Shown piece by piece: positions 1 through 8,665 of a DNA stretch of 22,530 nt. The notes beneath the pieces were generated by a model. It was not told the DNA's origin, searched no databases, and worked only from the letters and a program-made list of their open reading frames with translations. The position numbers and the translations under genes were made by a program. This stretch comes from a virus. Where the stretch lies: the IMG/VR virus record IMGVR_UViG_3300020371_000065, positions 1 through 22,530 of that record. One strand, given 5' to 3'. Position 1 is the stretch's first letter. Each line of letters begins with the position of its first letter.

Positions 1-724
1 GCCTAACTATAACGTCTCAGTTAAGTCGTCAAACTACAATGTACTTTCTGAACCACAGCAGAAGTACAACGTTGGTGTTAACTATGAGATTCCTAGTAAG
101 TATCTACAGTATGGTAACGAGATTCTCAATACCACTAACTGGGTATTTGATGGGACGACAACTGGTTACCCACTAATTGATCAGGCAGGAGATGCATATA
201 CTCCAGTCAATGATCAACAGTTAATTGTTGCCATCAACGGACTTGTACAAGTTCCTGGTATTGATTATAGTACCAGTGGCACAAACTTAATCTTTACTAA
301 TGCACCTGTTGCAGGTGATACAGTATATGTTGTAGGACTCTCCACAACTGCAGACCTAACAAGAACAATTAATTTTGTTGTTGATGCTGGGTCTGCACCA
401 ATGTCTGCTGGTATCAAAGGTGAGATGACTCTTGACGTTACTGGTGAAATTCAATCTTGGACTGTAATCGGTGATCAAGATGGTCAGGTTCAATTTGATA
501 TCAAGAAAGTAGACTTCGCAAACTTCCCTAATTTCTCTTCTATCTGTGGTACAGAGAGACCACAACTAGGTGATATTAACACTGGAGCAGTTGCGAGAAA
601 GAATACAAACACCACAATTTCAACTTGGAATAAGACTCTCAACGCGGGAGACATTATGCAATTTGAAGTTGTCTACGCTATAAATATACAGAGGTGTGTG
701 ATTTCAATGAAACTCGCACTCTAA
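1..724 (+). CDS. Phage tail/fibre structural protein, C-terminal part (5' end outside window)
   Basis: The frame is open from the window edge (first full codon at base 2) to a TAA at 722-724, giving 240 residues of a longer protein. Two recurring phage tail modules are visible. The first is a beta-rich segment around NGLVQVPGIDYS, followed by GTNLIFTNAPVAGDTVYV, a type seen repeatedly in marine phage tail proteins. The second is a C-terminal beta-sandwich starting near GEMTLDVTGEIQSWTVIGD, with the pattern SWTVIGDQDGQVQFDI, then a P-x-L strand and a GD-x-x-x-F-E-V ending, which is common at the C-termini of phage adhesins and tail proteins. Most likely a virion tail or fibre component. An ATG at 401 in the same frame is internal and is not taken as the start. 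The exact gene number cannot be assigned from this fragment. Confidence 0.75.
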   Translation, partial: PNYNVSVKSSNYNVLSEPQQKYNVGVNYEIPSKYLQYGNEILNTTNWVFDGTTTGYPLIDQAGDAYTPVNDQQLIVAINGLVQVPGIDYSTSGTNLIFTNAPVAGDTVYVVGLSTTADLTRTINFVVDAGSAPMSAGIKGEMTLDVTGEIQSWTVIGDQDGQVQFDIKKVDFANFPNFSSICGTERPQLGDINTGAVARKNTNTTISTWNKTLNAGDIMQFEVVYAINIQRCVISMKLAL

Positions 725-730
725 TATTTG

Positions 731-738
731 TATAAATA
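731..738 (+). promoter_or_regulatory. T4-type late promoter box TATAAATA
   Basis: TATAAATA lies in the 52-nt gap between the upstream stop (724) and the ATG at 777, leaving 38 nt between the box and the start codon. The octamer equals the T4 late-promoter -10 element recognised by the gp55 late sigma factor, a motif retained in cyanomyoviruses. No -35 element is expected for this class. The same gap carries an AAGGAG ribosome-binding site about 10 nt before the ATG. Confidence 0.75.
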
Positions 739-776
739 ACATTATCATAGGTAAGAAACTCAAGGAGCACACTTAG

Positions 777-2204
777 ATGGCACTTCTAGTCACAGACCAG
801 GGTGAAATTGATTCGCTACGTACACTACTAAATGCGACTCATAAGATTCCCAGGAACTTAGTTCTAAAACTATACACCAGCGATACAACTCCTGCTGAAT
901 CGGATGTCCCTTCTGCGACAGCTGGCAGTGAGAAGTATTACGAGCCATATGATGCAACCAATAACCTAGGTTATGGTGCTGCACCAACTACTGGTTATCC
1001 TCTCTGTGTAGACAACAGAACCGAGGAAGATCAGAACTTCGGTCAGCAGTATGGCATCCTTCTAAATGGTAACCGTTGGAGTATCGCTACTACTGTTAAC
1101 CCAGTTGCTACAACTACTTTTGCTGGTACTAACGCAACTTATTCTATCACTGTTGCTGACGCAACTGACATCAAAAAGGGAGACTACGCTGAAGGCGCTG
1201 GTATTCCTGCAAACACCTATGTAGTTGATATCCAAGGTCTTGACATTGAGATCAGTCAACAACTTACCGCTACCGCAAACGCAGGAACAGCAGTTTCCTT
1301 CGGTAGAGGTAGAACTACCGCTTCTTACCCTGAGCAAGTTTTCACCTTCACTTCTGCTGCTGGTAGCGTCTATGGTTACTACCTAGCACGTGCAAACAAC
1401 ATGCCTGTAACACTTCACGGTGTTCTAGATGGTGGTTCCGTTGCTGCTGGTACTCAGATTACCAAGACTGGTTGTAAGGGTGTTATCGGTGCTGATTACC
1501 TCAACCTCCTTGACGTTGATCTAACTCCAACTATCACTGCTGGTGTTTCTGGTACATTTGAAATTGCTGTTGACAACGCAACAAATATCGCTGCTGGTCA
1601 AAGAGTTTCTGGTACTGGTCTTGCTGCTGAAACTCGTGTAGTTGGTATTCAAGGCACAACTGTTTACCTAGACAAAGCACTCACAGGTGCTGCTTCTGGT
1701 ACAGCAACATTCAAAGTTAACGTTGCAGAAAACCTCACCGTTGGTATGAGAGTTTCTCAGACTGCAACTCCAAATGGTATTGCTGCTAACACAACTATTG
1801 TTGGTATTGACTATGAGACTCTCACTGGTGAGATTGGTCCTCGCGTTTACCTCAGCAACCAACTAGTTGATAACATTCAGGTATCAAACGGTAACGATTC
1901 AGTTCTATATGATTTCTCTGTTGTTACAACCGATCCTGGTGGTTCTGCAGTTGATCATGGTCTAAATCCTGGCGACGTTATCTACATCGCACAAGGTAGC
2001 ACCAGCAGCTGCACTGCAGCACACTACACTGTGTTTGAAACTCCTTCATCATCAACCTTCACTACCACTCCTGCATTGGATGGTACTGGTGATGTAACTC
2101 TACACAGCAGCATCTTCTTCGCTGAAAGATTCACGAATGGTCCATACGCTATTCAAAACAACGGTGACCAGATCAAAGTTACTCTAAATGTAAGCTTGGA
2201 CTGA
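777..2204 (+). CDS. Putative virion structural protein with three beta-module repeats (475 aa)
   Basis: The start at 777 is supported by AAGGAG about 10 nt upstream and by a late promoter at 731. The N-terminus (residues 1-100, with LVTDQGEIDSLRTLLNATHK) resembles conserved cyanophage structural proteins of unknown detailed role. Three copies of a roughly 50-residue beta module follow at about residues 121-175, 260-312 and 312-362. Each runs from a strand (SITVADATDIKKGD, EIAVDNATNIAAGQ, KVNVAENLTVGM), through G-x-G-hydrophobic-x-A-x-T and VVGIQG-like turns, to a short YLDKAL-type strand. The C-terminal 110 residues form a separate beta-rich domain ending in QIKVTLNVSLD. There is no signal peptide or membrane segment. 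The gene is alone between its promoter and a strong terminator. Probably a tail or fibre-associated virion protein; the enzymatic role, if any, is unknown. Confidence 0.75.
   Translation: MALLVTDQGEIDSLRTLLNATHKIPRNLVLKLYTSDTTPAESDVPSATAGSEKYYEPYDATNNLGYGAAPTTGYPLCVDNRTEEDQNFGQQYGILLNGNRWSIATTVNPVATTTFAGTNATYSITVADATDIKKGDYAEGAGIPANTYVVDIQGLDIEISQQLTATANAGTAVSFGRGRTTASYPEQVFTFTSAAGSVYGYYLARANNMPVTLHGVLDGGSVAAGTQITKTGCKGVIGADYLNLLDVDLTPTITAGVSGTFEIAVDNATNIAAGQRVSGTGLAAETRVVGIQGTTVYLDKALTGAASGTATFKVNVAENLTVGMRVSQTATPNGIAANTTIVGIDYETLTGEIGPRVYLSNQLVDNIQVSNGNDSVLYDFSVVTTDPGGSAVDHGLNPGDVIYIAQGSTSSCTAAHYTVFETPSSSTFTTTPALDGTGDVTLHSSIFFAERFTNGPYAIQNNGDQIKVTLNVSLD
1137..1862 (+). repeat. Three copies of a ~50-residue beta module inside one gene
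   Basis: The copies lie at about 1137-1301, 1554-1712 and 1710-1862; the second and third are back to back and the first is separated by about 85 residues of a different sequence. The shared pattern is strand - NATNIxxGxRVSGTGI - AxxTxVVGIQG - strand YLxxxL. A fourth, clearly related copy is in the large fibre gene (about 13652-13877), so the module is shared between two proteins of this window. Confidence 0.65.
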
Positions 2205-2243
2205 TACTATATACTTCAGACCCAATCTTTATTCTTCTTTCTG

Positions 2244-2274
2244 TGGGGGTTGCAATTCGCAATCCCCATTTTTT
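2244..2274 (+). terminator. Strong rho-independent terminator
   Basis: A 10-bp stem (TGGGGGTTGC at 2244-2253 with GCAATCCCCA at 2259-2268, one G-U pair) closes a 5-nt AATTC loop. It is followed directly by six T residues at 2269-2274. It lies 40 nt after the stop of the 475-aa gene, and only 15 nt separate the T-tract from the ATG of the 2112-aa gene. Confidence 0.9.
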
Positions 2275-2289
2275 ATGCTTCTGTAGTGT

Positions 2290-5200
2290 ATGGCTGTATT
2301 CTCTTTCATATCGGGAATAGAATCACAAACAGTTGGACAGTATTCCAGCTTCACTTTAAGCAGCCTTGCAACTAGACAGATTCAAAGTTTCACCAAAGCA
2401 GACGCAAGAGGTCTATTTGGTTTTATTTCAAGTGAAGAGAGTGTATCATATTGTTATGAACCAAGCATTATTGATAGGTATGTTGAACTTGATTACGGTT
2501 TAATAACCGTAAATCATACCGCATCAATTGACAGCGGAAGTATTACAGAGAAGAACCGTACTCTAGAAGATTACGGTAGAATTTATTATGTCACTAATGT
2601 TGAGTCCTTCGGATTTGTTAAGCTAGTAGATGGCGCTTCGTGGAAAGCGACACAGGCATATCAAGGATCAGGTAATTTAGGACTGTTTGGTAAGGAGCAA
2701 TCTCCTGCCTTCTATAATTGGATTACTGATGGTAAGGTCCGAATATTTGGAAAGTCGGATCCTGCGTTCTCTCCTGTCGTCAATGGCAGGGGAGGACCCT
2801 CCGTTCATGGTGACAGTGCCATTGGAATTACTGCTATTACATCTGGAAGTGGACATCTCTTCAGCAATGGTCTCAAGTCCGAGTCAAGAACTAAGGTATA
2901 TCCTCTAGGAGAGGAGATTCTTGACCTAGTAATTACACCAGATGATCTGGCAAATTACAATAGAAATATAACTAATGTTTCCATAACCAATGGTGGAAAT
3001 GGCACCAGCAGCAATGGCGGATTTAACATTGGTAGACATTATAGATTTAGTGGTGGAAACACAGGCGTAGACAGATACGTTTGGTTCCAAGTTGATGTAA
3101 GTAATTACGAATCTATTGACTTTGAAGTCATTAGAGGAAACTGGTCTAATGGTGGAGAGAGACCAGATTCCAATGAGCATCTATACTTCCAGTATTGGAC
3201 AGGATCTGCTTGGTCTACAATTGGATCTATACTTGCTAGTGACTCCAGTTTTGATAAGTTAAAGACATATTCAATAACCCCATCACAGACGGTAAGAAAT
3301 ACGAATGGTGGTTATGTATACATTAGAGCGGTACAGTTTAACCACAATGGTGGTGGAGTAGATAACTGGGGTCTTAGAAATGTTTCTCTAAGAGTATCTG
3401 CTGATACCCGCAAGACTCTATTTGATGTTATTGGTGATGCATATGTATTGCGTCAGCACGCATACGATACAGAAGGAAATCTATTCAACTTCTCTAGTGC
3501 AACAGAGAAGTCTATATTCAGTTATCAAGGTTCTGGAACTATCAATATTCTGGCAAGAAAACCAGAAGAATATAGATTATCAGAACTTGCAAATTACACT
3601 CTTGGAATTCATCCTGGTCTGGATGCAAATCTACCGCTGGGTCAGATTGAATTCTATGAAGGACATACCAATATTGGTAGCGTCCAACTAAGACATTTAA
3701 CAAAAGAATTCTCTCACGAGAAGCATACTGAGGTATACACCGAAGAATCAATCAACTACTTTGAGAAAGTTGATCATGGTGTACTTGACGTATGTACAAC
3801 TACACAAACAATTACTGGTGCTGTATCAGGAAATGCAACGGGATGTATTGTCTCTGTAAATGGTACAGCAAGTATTGCTCCTGGTCAGTCATTTAGAACT
3901 GCTCGTGGAATTAATGCAGCGACCAAGTTTATTGATAATGGTGATGTAGCAAAGACTGCCGCACCATTACATGATTACGGTCATATTCTGATCACTAGCA
4001 ATATAATGCCTAATGGTCTGTTCAAATTCAGAACAGACACTGGTGCTACTGATAAGTTTACACCTAACTGGAACGGTAGTGGTGTTATTAAGATTGCAAA
4101 CATTGAGACTGTTCCTCCTCTTGATGTTAGCATTGTATCGGAAGGTGGATTTAGAGCACTTGGTGGTGCAGCAGATACTACTCTTGTTACAGAACCAACC
4201 GAAGGATTGTTCAAAATTGGTGGGAATTCAACAGTTGTTGCTTCTCTACTACACGTTGGATCTGGTTCACTCAAGAAACTTTCTGGTGCCTCAGAGTCTA
4301 TCACTTTCAATCCAGAAGAAAGACAGATTCTATTCTCCTTTACTGGAACTCTCACAGAAAAATATTCACCAGATCATTTTGGAGAAGGTGTTCTATTCAC
4401 ACTTCAAACTGCTGTTGAGAAATCAGTATTCAGTTACTCTGGTTCTGGCGACCTCTTCGGATTCAATAATCTTGAGGAAGCAAGAGTATATGATTACAGC
4501 TGTAGTTCTATTGTTGAATACAGATACCTTGATTACGGTCTTATTGTTGATAGAAACAATCTTGCAGTTACGCAGATTGGAACAACAACAATCTCCACTC
4601 CAACAACTGGACCTTCAGGAGCAATCCAAGTTGCAACTGGTGCAACAGTAACCATTGCTCCTGGTGCATCTTACACTGTACCAAATCAACTATCCACTCC
4701 TCAATACTTTGAGGATTATGGATCTGTTACCAAAAATGCAGCACCTCTACATGATTATGGTTGGATCCTCGGAACAATTGCCGATGGTCAACCTGGATGT
4801 AAGTATGGCAATATTGAAATTGAAGGTGTTGCAGATGTTCAGTTTACACCAAGTTGGGTTGGTGAAGGATTCATCAAACTTAGTGGTGATGCTTATGTAC
4901 CACTTGATGCGAGAGAACTTGGTAGTGGAAATATCAAGAAACTTGGTGGTGCAGCAGAGACTGTTGGATTCTCGGAAGTATCTACAGATCTATTCAAGAT
5001 CAGTGGTACACCTACTGTTGGTATTACTGCAGTTACTATCAACGAAGGAAATCTCTTCGGTATTGGTGGTGCAGCAGAATCTGCAACATTCAATCCACCA
5101 GAAGAAACTCCACTTCTCAAGTTTACTGGATCCGCAGAACCACCTCTTCTCGTATACAGCGAGTTTTCCTCTGGAACTCTATTCTCGTTTGCTGGTGGAG

Positions 5201-8200
5201 ACGAAAGAAATACATTCTCCTGGAATGCAAGTGGTACTATCAAACTACATGCAAGAAAACCAGAAACTTACGAACTCTCGGAACTTGCAGCATTTACACT
5301 GCAAGATTATCAACTATGTTCTCCATACATCAATCTTGGAGATACAAGCTTCTACTCTTCTCATACTCAACTTGGTTGTACACAACTCAAGTGGCTCAGT
5401 CTGGAAGAGTCTCACGAGAAACACACAGAGGTATACAGTCTAGGTCTCTGCTTTGATCAACCTGAACTTGATTATGGTCTTATTGTTGATCGTAACGCAG
5501 TTGCATGTGTCACAATCAATGGTGGCACAGTAACAACAAATACTACAGCAGCAACTGGATGTACCAAAGTTGCTGTTGGAACTGTACTACAGATTGCTCC
5601 TGGTGTTACTTACGAAGTTCCACCACAACTTTCTGTACCAACAGACAAACAGAACTACGGAGATATCCTTAAGGATCTCACTGGTGCTCGTATTGATTAC
5701 GGTCATATTCTTGAGGGAACTGGCATTAACTGCCCATTCGGTTCTCTTGGAACGATTGGTAATAACGCAGAGCATAGATTCTTACGTAATACTGTTGGAA
5801 CTAATGCACTGGGTGGAATTATTAGACTCAGTGGTGAGACTGACGTATTCTTCACACCTCCATATATTGTTGAGGGTGGATTTACAATTCAAGGTGCAGC
5901 AACAACGCTGTTCAGTCTATTACATCCTTCCGAAGGTGGAACCATTGCAGCATTCAGTGGTGCTGCAGAAACCGTCAGATGGTCACCAGACGAAGAACAA
6001 CTTCTCTTCACTACGAAGGGTGCTGCAACAACTCTATTCAGTCTTCTTCATCCTGGTTCTGGTGTCATCCGTGTCACACAAGACGTTGATCAGGCAAGGA
6101 CCGTACATCCATTTACAGATGGTGTCATCAGTATTGATGGTACAGCAATTGAGTCCTTTATTGCTAACCCACCAGAAGAAGCACCACTATTCAGATTTGT
6201 TGGAGACCTATCAGAATCCTTTACCACAGAATATGTTGGTGATGGTAATCTCTTTGCCTTCAGTGGATCTTCAGAACTTCTCACTTTTGCTGAACAACCA
6301 GAAGTTGATATCAGAATTGGTGGTATTTCTGCAAATGCATTTGTTCCAAATCATATTGGTTCTGGTTCACTATTTGCACTATCTGGAGCAGCAGAATCCT
6401 TTACTGCAAATCCCGAAGAGAGACAATTATTGTTCTCCTTTACTGGAACTCTTGCAGAGTCCTTTACTCCAGCACCATATATTGGATCTGGAATTGCAAA
6501 ACTTTCTGGTACAACTTCACCAGAAATCCTTACATTTGCAGAGGAACTATTCGGAACAATCTCTGTTCTTGGAGATGCAAGAGATCGCTTTACTCCACAG
6601 CATATTGGTTCTGGTTCACTATTTGCACTCAATGGTGCTGCAGAAGCAGTTGTATTCAATCCACCAGAAGAAGCACCACTATTCAAGTTTACTGGAGAAC
6701 TTACAGAAGCGTTTATCGCGAATCCTCCAGAAGAAGGAACCGAGATCAAACTTTCTGGAGATACAACTCCTCAAATTCTCACCTTCGCAGAGCAACCATT
6801 TGGTGTTATCTCTGTATTTGGAGATGCAGAAACTCCAAGGGCAAGAGACTTTATTGGATCTGGTTCACTCAGAAAACTATCTGGTGCTGCAGAGTCTATT
6901 ACATTCAACCCAGACGAGAAGCAAATGCTCTTCTCGTTTACTGGAGCATCTACCAACAAACATACCGAATCTTACTTCGGTGTGGACACACCAATCAGAA
7001 TTCGCAGAGGTTCACTCAGCGACTTCCAGACTTACGACTTCCAACCAAATTGGAATGGTTCTGGCACAGTCAGAGTATTTGGCGAAGCAGTTGCAGTTTA
7101 CTCTCCAGTATACTTTGGTTCTGGTACGTTCAGGAAATTCTCTGGTGCAGCAGAATCTCTCACTGTCAATCCAGACGAGAAGCAGATGCTGTTCTCCTTT
7201 ACTGGAGAATCTACAGAAAGAACATCTGCAACTCATGTTGGCGAGGGCAATCTATTCGCATTCAGTGGTGGAGCAGAGAGAGTTGCATATGCACCTACTC
7301 TACTCGCAGATCTCAGAATCAACGGCGAAGTCGGTATTCGTTATGTACCTAACAACGTTGGATTTGGTAATATCTTCAATATTGGTGGTGCTGCTGAATC
7401 TATCACCTTCAACCCAGATGAAAGACAACTACTATTCTCCTTCACTGGTGAGGTAGTTGAGTCCTTCGGTGTTGCCGAGACCAAGCAAATTGAAGTTGAT
7501 ATTGCTGGTGATGGTGCCTTCATTAGATCTCGTGTATATGAAGGATCTGGAACTGTCTCTGTATTTGGTGAGTCATTTAACAAACTACTCATCAACAACG
7601 TTGGATTTGGTAATATCTTCAACATTGGTGGTTCTGCAGAGGCAGTTACTTTCAATCCAGAAGAAAGACAAATGCTCTTCTCCTTCACTGGAGAGAGGAT
7701 TGCAGAGAAGAGAACTTCCAGAGAAATCAGTCAAGGTGGAGTTATCACTATTACTGGTACTGCTGGAGATCCATCTCTCACATTTGCAGAGCAACCAGAA
7801 GTTCAGGTTGCACTTTCTGGAGATGCTTATGTATTGGTATCTCAAAGGCACTTTGGTTCTGGTTCACTATTCGCATTCTCTGGTGGGGCGGAAGCAGTTG
7901 GCGCAGTTCCACCAACAGAACAAGCACTATTCAAGGTTGTTGGAGATTCCGAGAACAAGAGATCTGCAGTATATGTTGGATCTGGTTCTCTCAGAAAACT
8001 ATCTGGTGCTGCAGAATCTGTCTCGTTCAACCCAGAAGAAAGACAGATGCTCTTCTCCTTCACTGGAGAAAGAATCTCCGAGAAGAGAACTTCCAGAGAA
8101 ATCAGTCAGGGTGGAACTCTCAAGGTATCTGGCGAGTCCAGTGTTCTTCTCACTCTTGCTCATCAGGGCGAAGGAACAATTCCAGTTACTGGAGATACCA

Positions 8201-8628
8201 AGTTTACCAGAGCGAGAGACTTTGTTGGATTTGGTACACTCAGAAAACTATCTGGTGCAGCGGAATCTCTTACTTTCAATCCAACAGAAAGAGATATGCT
8301 CTTCTCCTTTACAGGAGAACGCATTGCGGAGAGAACAACATTCAGAGAACTTGGAACCGCAGGCAAGTTTACCTTCACTGGAACAAGCGGCGATCCTCTC
8401 CTCACATTTGCAGAGCAACCATTCGTTAACATTGATGTTACTGGTGACTCCGTTGATATTCGTTCCCGTGCATATCAGAGTACAGGAACCCTGTTTGCAA
8501 TCAACAACGTTGATGAAGCATTCATTAGAACTGGTTATCAAGGTTCTGGTTCACTCAAACTTTCTGGAATTGCACTTGTACAAGTACAACTATTCCAGCC
8601 TTCCCGTGTTTATGTCTGGATAATCTAA
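2290..8628 (+). CDS. Giant repeat protein, putative virion surface/fibre protein (2112 aa)
   Basis: An uninterrupted 2112-codon frame. I do not recognise an enzymatic domain. The N-terminal half contains large modules: a DYGLI...IAPG...DYGHI module at about 3772-3987, 4531-4767 and 5470-5709 with a short form at 2491-2583, and a 62-residue ARKPExY...HEKHTEVY module in two copies. From about residue 570 to the end it consists of short beta-rich repeats of the type GSGSLRKLSGAAES, then TFNPEERQMLFSFTG. About fourteen NPxE-type copies are seen, spaced irregularly (roughly 80-125 residues between some neighbours), consistent with an elongated beta structure. No signal peptide, membrane segment or chaperone domain was seen. 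The start at 2290 has no visible Shine-Dalgarno site, and the same-frame ATG at 2275 meets TAG after three codons. Position among late structural genes suggests a fibre or whisker-like virion component; similar giant proteins are annotated only as structural in cyanophages. Confidence 0.75.
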   Translation: MAVFSFISGIESQTVGQYSSFTLSSLATRQIQSFTKADARGLFGFISSEESVSYCYEPSIIDRYVELDYGLITVNHTASIDSGSITEKNRTLEDYGRIYYVTNVESFGFVKLVDGASWKATQAYQGSGNLGLFGKEQSPAFYNWITDGKVRIFGKSDPAFSPVVNGRGGPSVHGDSAIGITAITSGSGHLFSNGLKSESRTKVYPLGEEILDLVITPDDLANYNRNITNVSITNGGNGTSSNGGFNIGRHYRFSGGNTGVDRYVWFQVDVSNYESIDFEVIRGNWSNGGERPDSNEHLYFQYWTGSAWSTIGSILASDSSFDKLKTYSITPSQTVRNTNGGYVYIRAVQFNHNGGGVDNWGLRNVSLRVSADTRKTLFDVIGDAYVLRQHAYDTEGNLFNFSSATEKSIFSYQGSGTINILARKPEEYRLSELANYTLGIHPGLDANLPLGQIEFYEGHTNIGSVQLRHLTKEFSHEKHTEVYTEESINYFEKVDHGVLDVCTTTQTITGAVSGNATGCIVSVNGTASIAPGQSFRTARGINAATKFIDNGDVAKTAAPLHDYGHILITSNIMPNGLFKFRTDTGATDKFTPNWNGSGVIKIANIETVPPLDVSIVSEGGFRALGGAADTTLVTEPTEGLFKIGGNSTVVASLLHVGSGSLKKLSGASESITFNPEERQILFSFTGTLTEKYSPDHFGEGVLFTLQTAVEKSVFSYSGSGDLFGFNNLEEARVYDYSCSSIVEYRYLDYGLIVDRNNLAVTQIGTTTISTPTTGPSGAIQVATGATVTIAPGASYTVPNQLSTPQYFEDYGSVTKNAAPLHDYGWILGTIADGQPGCKYGNIEIEGVADVQFTPSWVGEGFIKLSGDAYVPLDARELGSGNIKKLGGAAETVGFSEVSTDLFKISGTPTVGITAVTINEGNLFGIGGAAESATFNPPEETPLLKFTGSAEPPLLVYSEFSSGTLFSFAGGDERNTFSWNASGTIKLHARKPETYELSELAAFTLQDYQLCSPYINLGDTSFYSSHTQLGCTQLKWLSLEESHEKHTEVYSLGLCFDQPELDYGLIVDRNAVACVTINGGTVTTNTTAATGCTKVAVGTVLQIAPGVTYEVPPQLSVPTDKQNYGDILKDLTGARIDYGHILEGTGINCPFGSLGTIGNNAEHRFLRNTVGTNALGGIIRLSGETDVFFTPPYIVEGGFTIQGAATTLFSLLHPSEGGTIAAFSGAAETVRWSPDEEQLLFTTKGAATTLFSLLHPGSGVIRVTQDVDQARTVHPFTDGVISIDGTAIESFIANPPEEAPLFRFVGDLSESFTTEYVGDGNLFAFSGSSELLTFAEQPEVDIRIGGISANAFVPNHIGSGSLFALSGAAESFTANPEERQLLFSFTGTLAESFTPAPYIGSGIAKLSGTTSPEILTFAEELFGTISVLGDARDRFTPQHIGSGSLFALNGAAEAVVFNPPEEAPLFKFTGELTEAFIANPPEEGTEIKLSGDTTPQILTFAEQPFGVISVFGDAETPRARDFIGSGSLRKLSGAAESITFNPDEKQMLFSFTGASTNKHTESYFGVDTPIRIRRGSLSDFQTYDFQPNWNGSGTVRVFGEAVAVYSPVYFGSGTFRKFSGAAESLTVNPDEKQMLFSFTGESTERTSATHVGEGNLFAFSGGAERVAYAPTLLADLRINGEVGIRYVPNNVGFGNIFNIGGAAESITFNPDERQLLFSFTGEVVESFGVAETKQIEVDIAGDGAFIRSRVYEGSGTVSVFGESFNKLLINNVGFGNIFNIGGSAEAVTFNPEERQMLFSFTGERIAEKRTSREISQGGVITITGTAGDPSLTFAEQPEVQVALSGDAYVLVSQRHFGSGSLFAFSGGAEAVGAVPPTEQALFKVVGDSENKRSAVYVGSGSLRKLSGAAESVSFNPEERQMLFSFTGERISEKRTSREISQGGTLKVSGESSVLLTLAHQGEGTIPVTGDTKFTRARDFVGFGTLRKLSGAAESLTFNPTERDMLFSFTGERIAERTTFRELGTAGKFTFTGTSGDPLLTFAEQPFVNIDVTGDSVDIRSRAYQSTGTLFAINNVDEAFIRTGYQGSGSLKLSGIALVQVQLFQPSRVYVWII
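2491..5709 (+). repeat. Long modular repeats in the N-terminal half of the giant protein
   Basis: Two module types alternate. Module A, bounded by DYGLI/DHGVL and DYGHI/DYGWI with an IAPG core, occurs at 3772-3987 (72 codons), 4531-4767 (79) and 5470-5709 (80), with a core-less 31-codon version at 2491-2583. Module B, ARKPExYxLSEL to HEKHTEVY, occurs at 3553-3738 and 5251-5436. Both B copies are exactly 62 codons, align without gaps, and share 33 of 62 residues by my count. Module B directly precedes module A in both places, so a B-A block appears to have been duplicated. Confidence 0.8.
4240..8370 (+). repeat. Short beta repeats GSGxLxxLSGAAES / NPxERQxLFSFTG
   Basis: About fourteen copies of a two-part repeat, SGAAES then T-F-N-P-E-E-R-Q-x-L-F-S-F-T-G, can be followed from about 4260 to about 8320. 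Later copies are nearly identical at DNA level. Examples are the segment AACAACGTTGGATTTGGTAA, present at 7351 and again at 7594, and GAACTTCCAGAGAAATCAGT, present near 7712 and again near 8087. This indicates recent internal duplication or gene conversion. Confidence 0.8.
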
Positions 8629-8631
8629 TTA

Positions 8632-8639
8632 GATAAATA
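8632..8639 (+). promoter_or_regulatory. Late promoter box GATAAATA
   Basis: GATAAATA begins 4 nt after the stop codon of the giant gene, with 26 nt between the box and the ATG at 8666. It matches the cyanophage form of the T4 late -10 box. It could start a transcript for the next small genes and the large fibre gene. Confidence 0.65.
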
Positions 8640-8665
8640 CTTTTGAGAAAAAGTGTGCGTAAACA

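Noticed and set aside
679-686. TATAAATA inside the C-terminal end of the first gene
   Set aside because: It is formed by the codons for A-I-N-I within a conserved domain end and lies 90 nt from the next start; the intergenic copy at 731 is better placed.
5570-7456. A 628-codon open frame in another + frame inside the giant gene, and similar long frames at 4013-5443 and 7457-8623
   Set aside because: Leu/Ser/Gln-rich low-complexity translation, no start signals, and fully contained in the repeat-rich real frame; the frames stay open because of repeated codon patterns.
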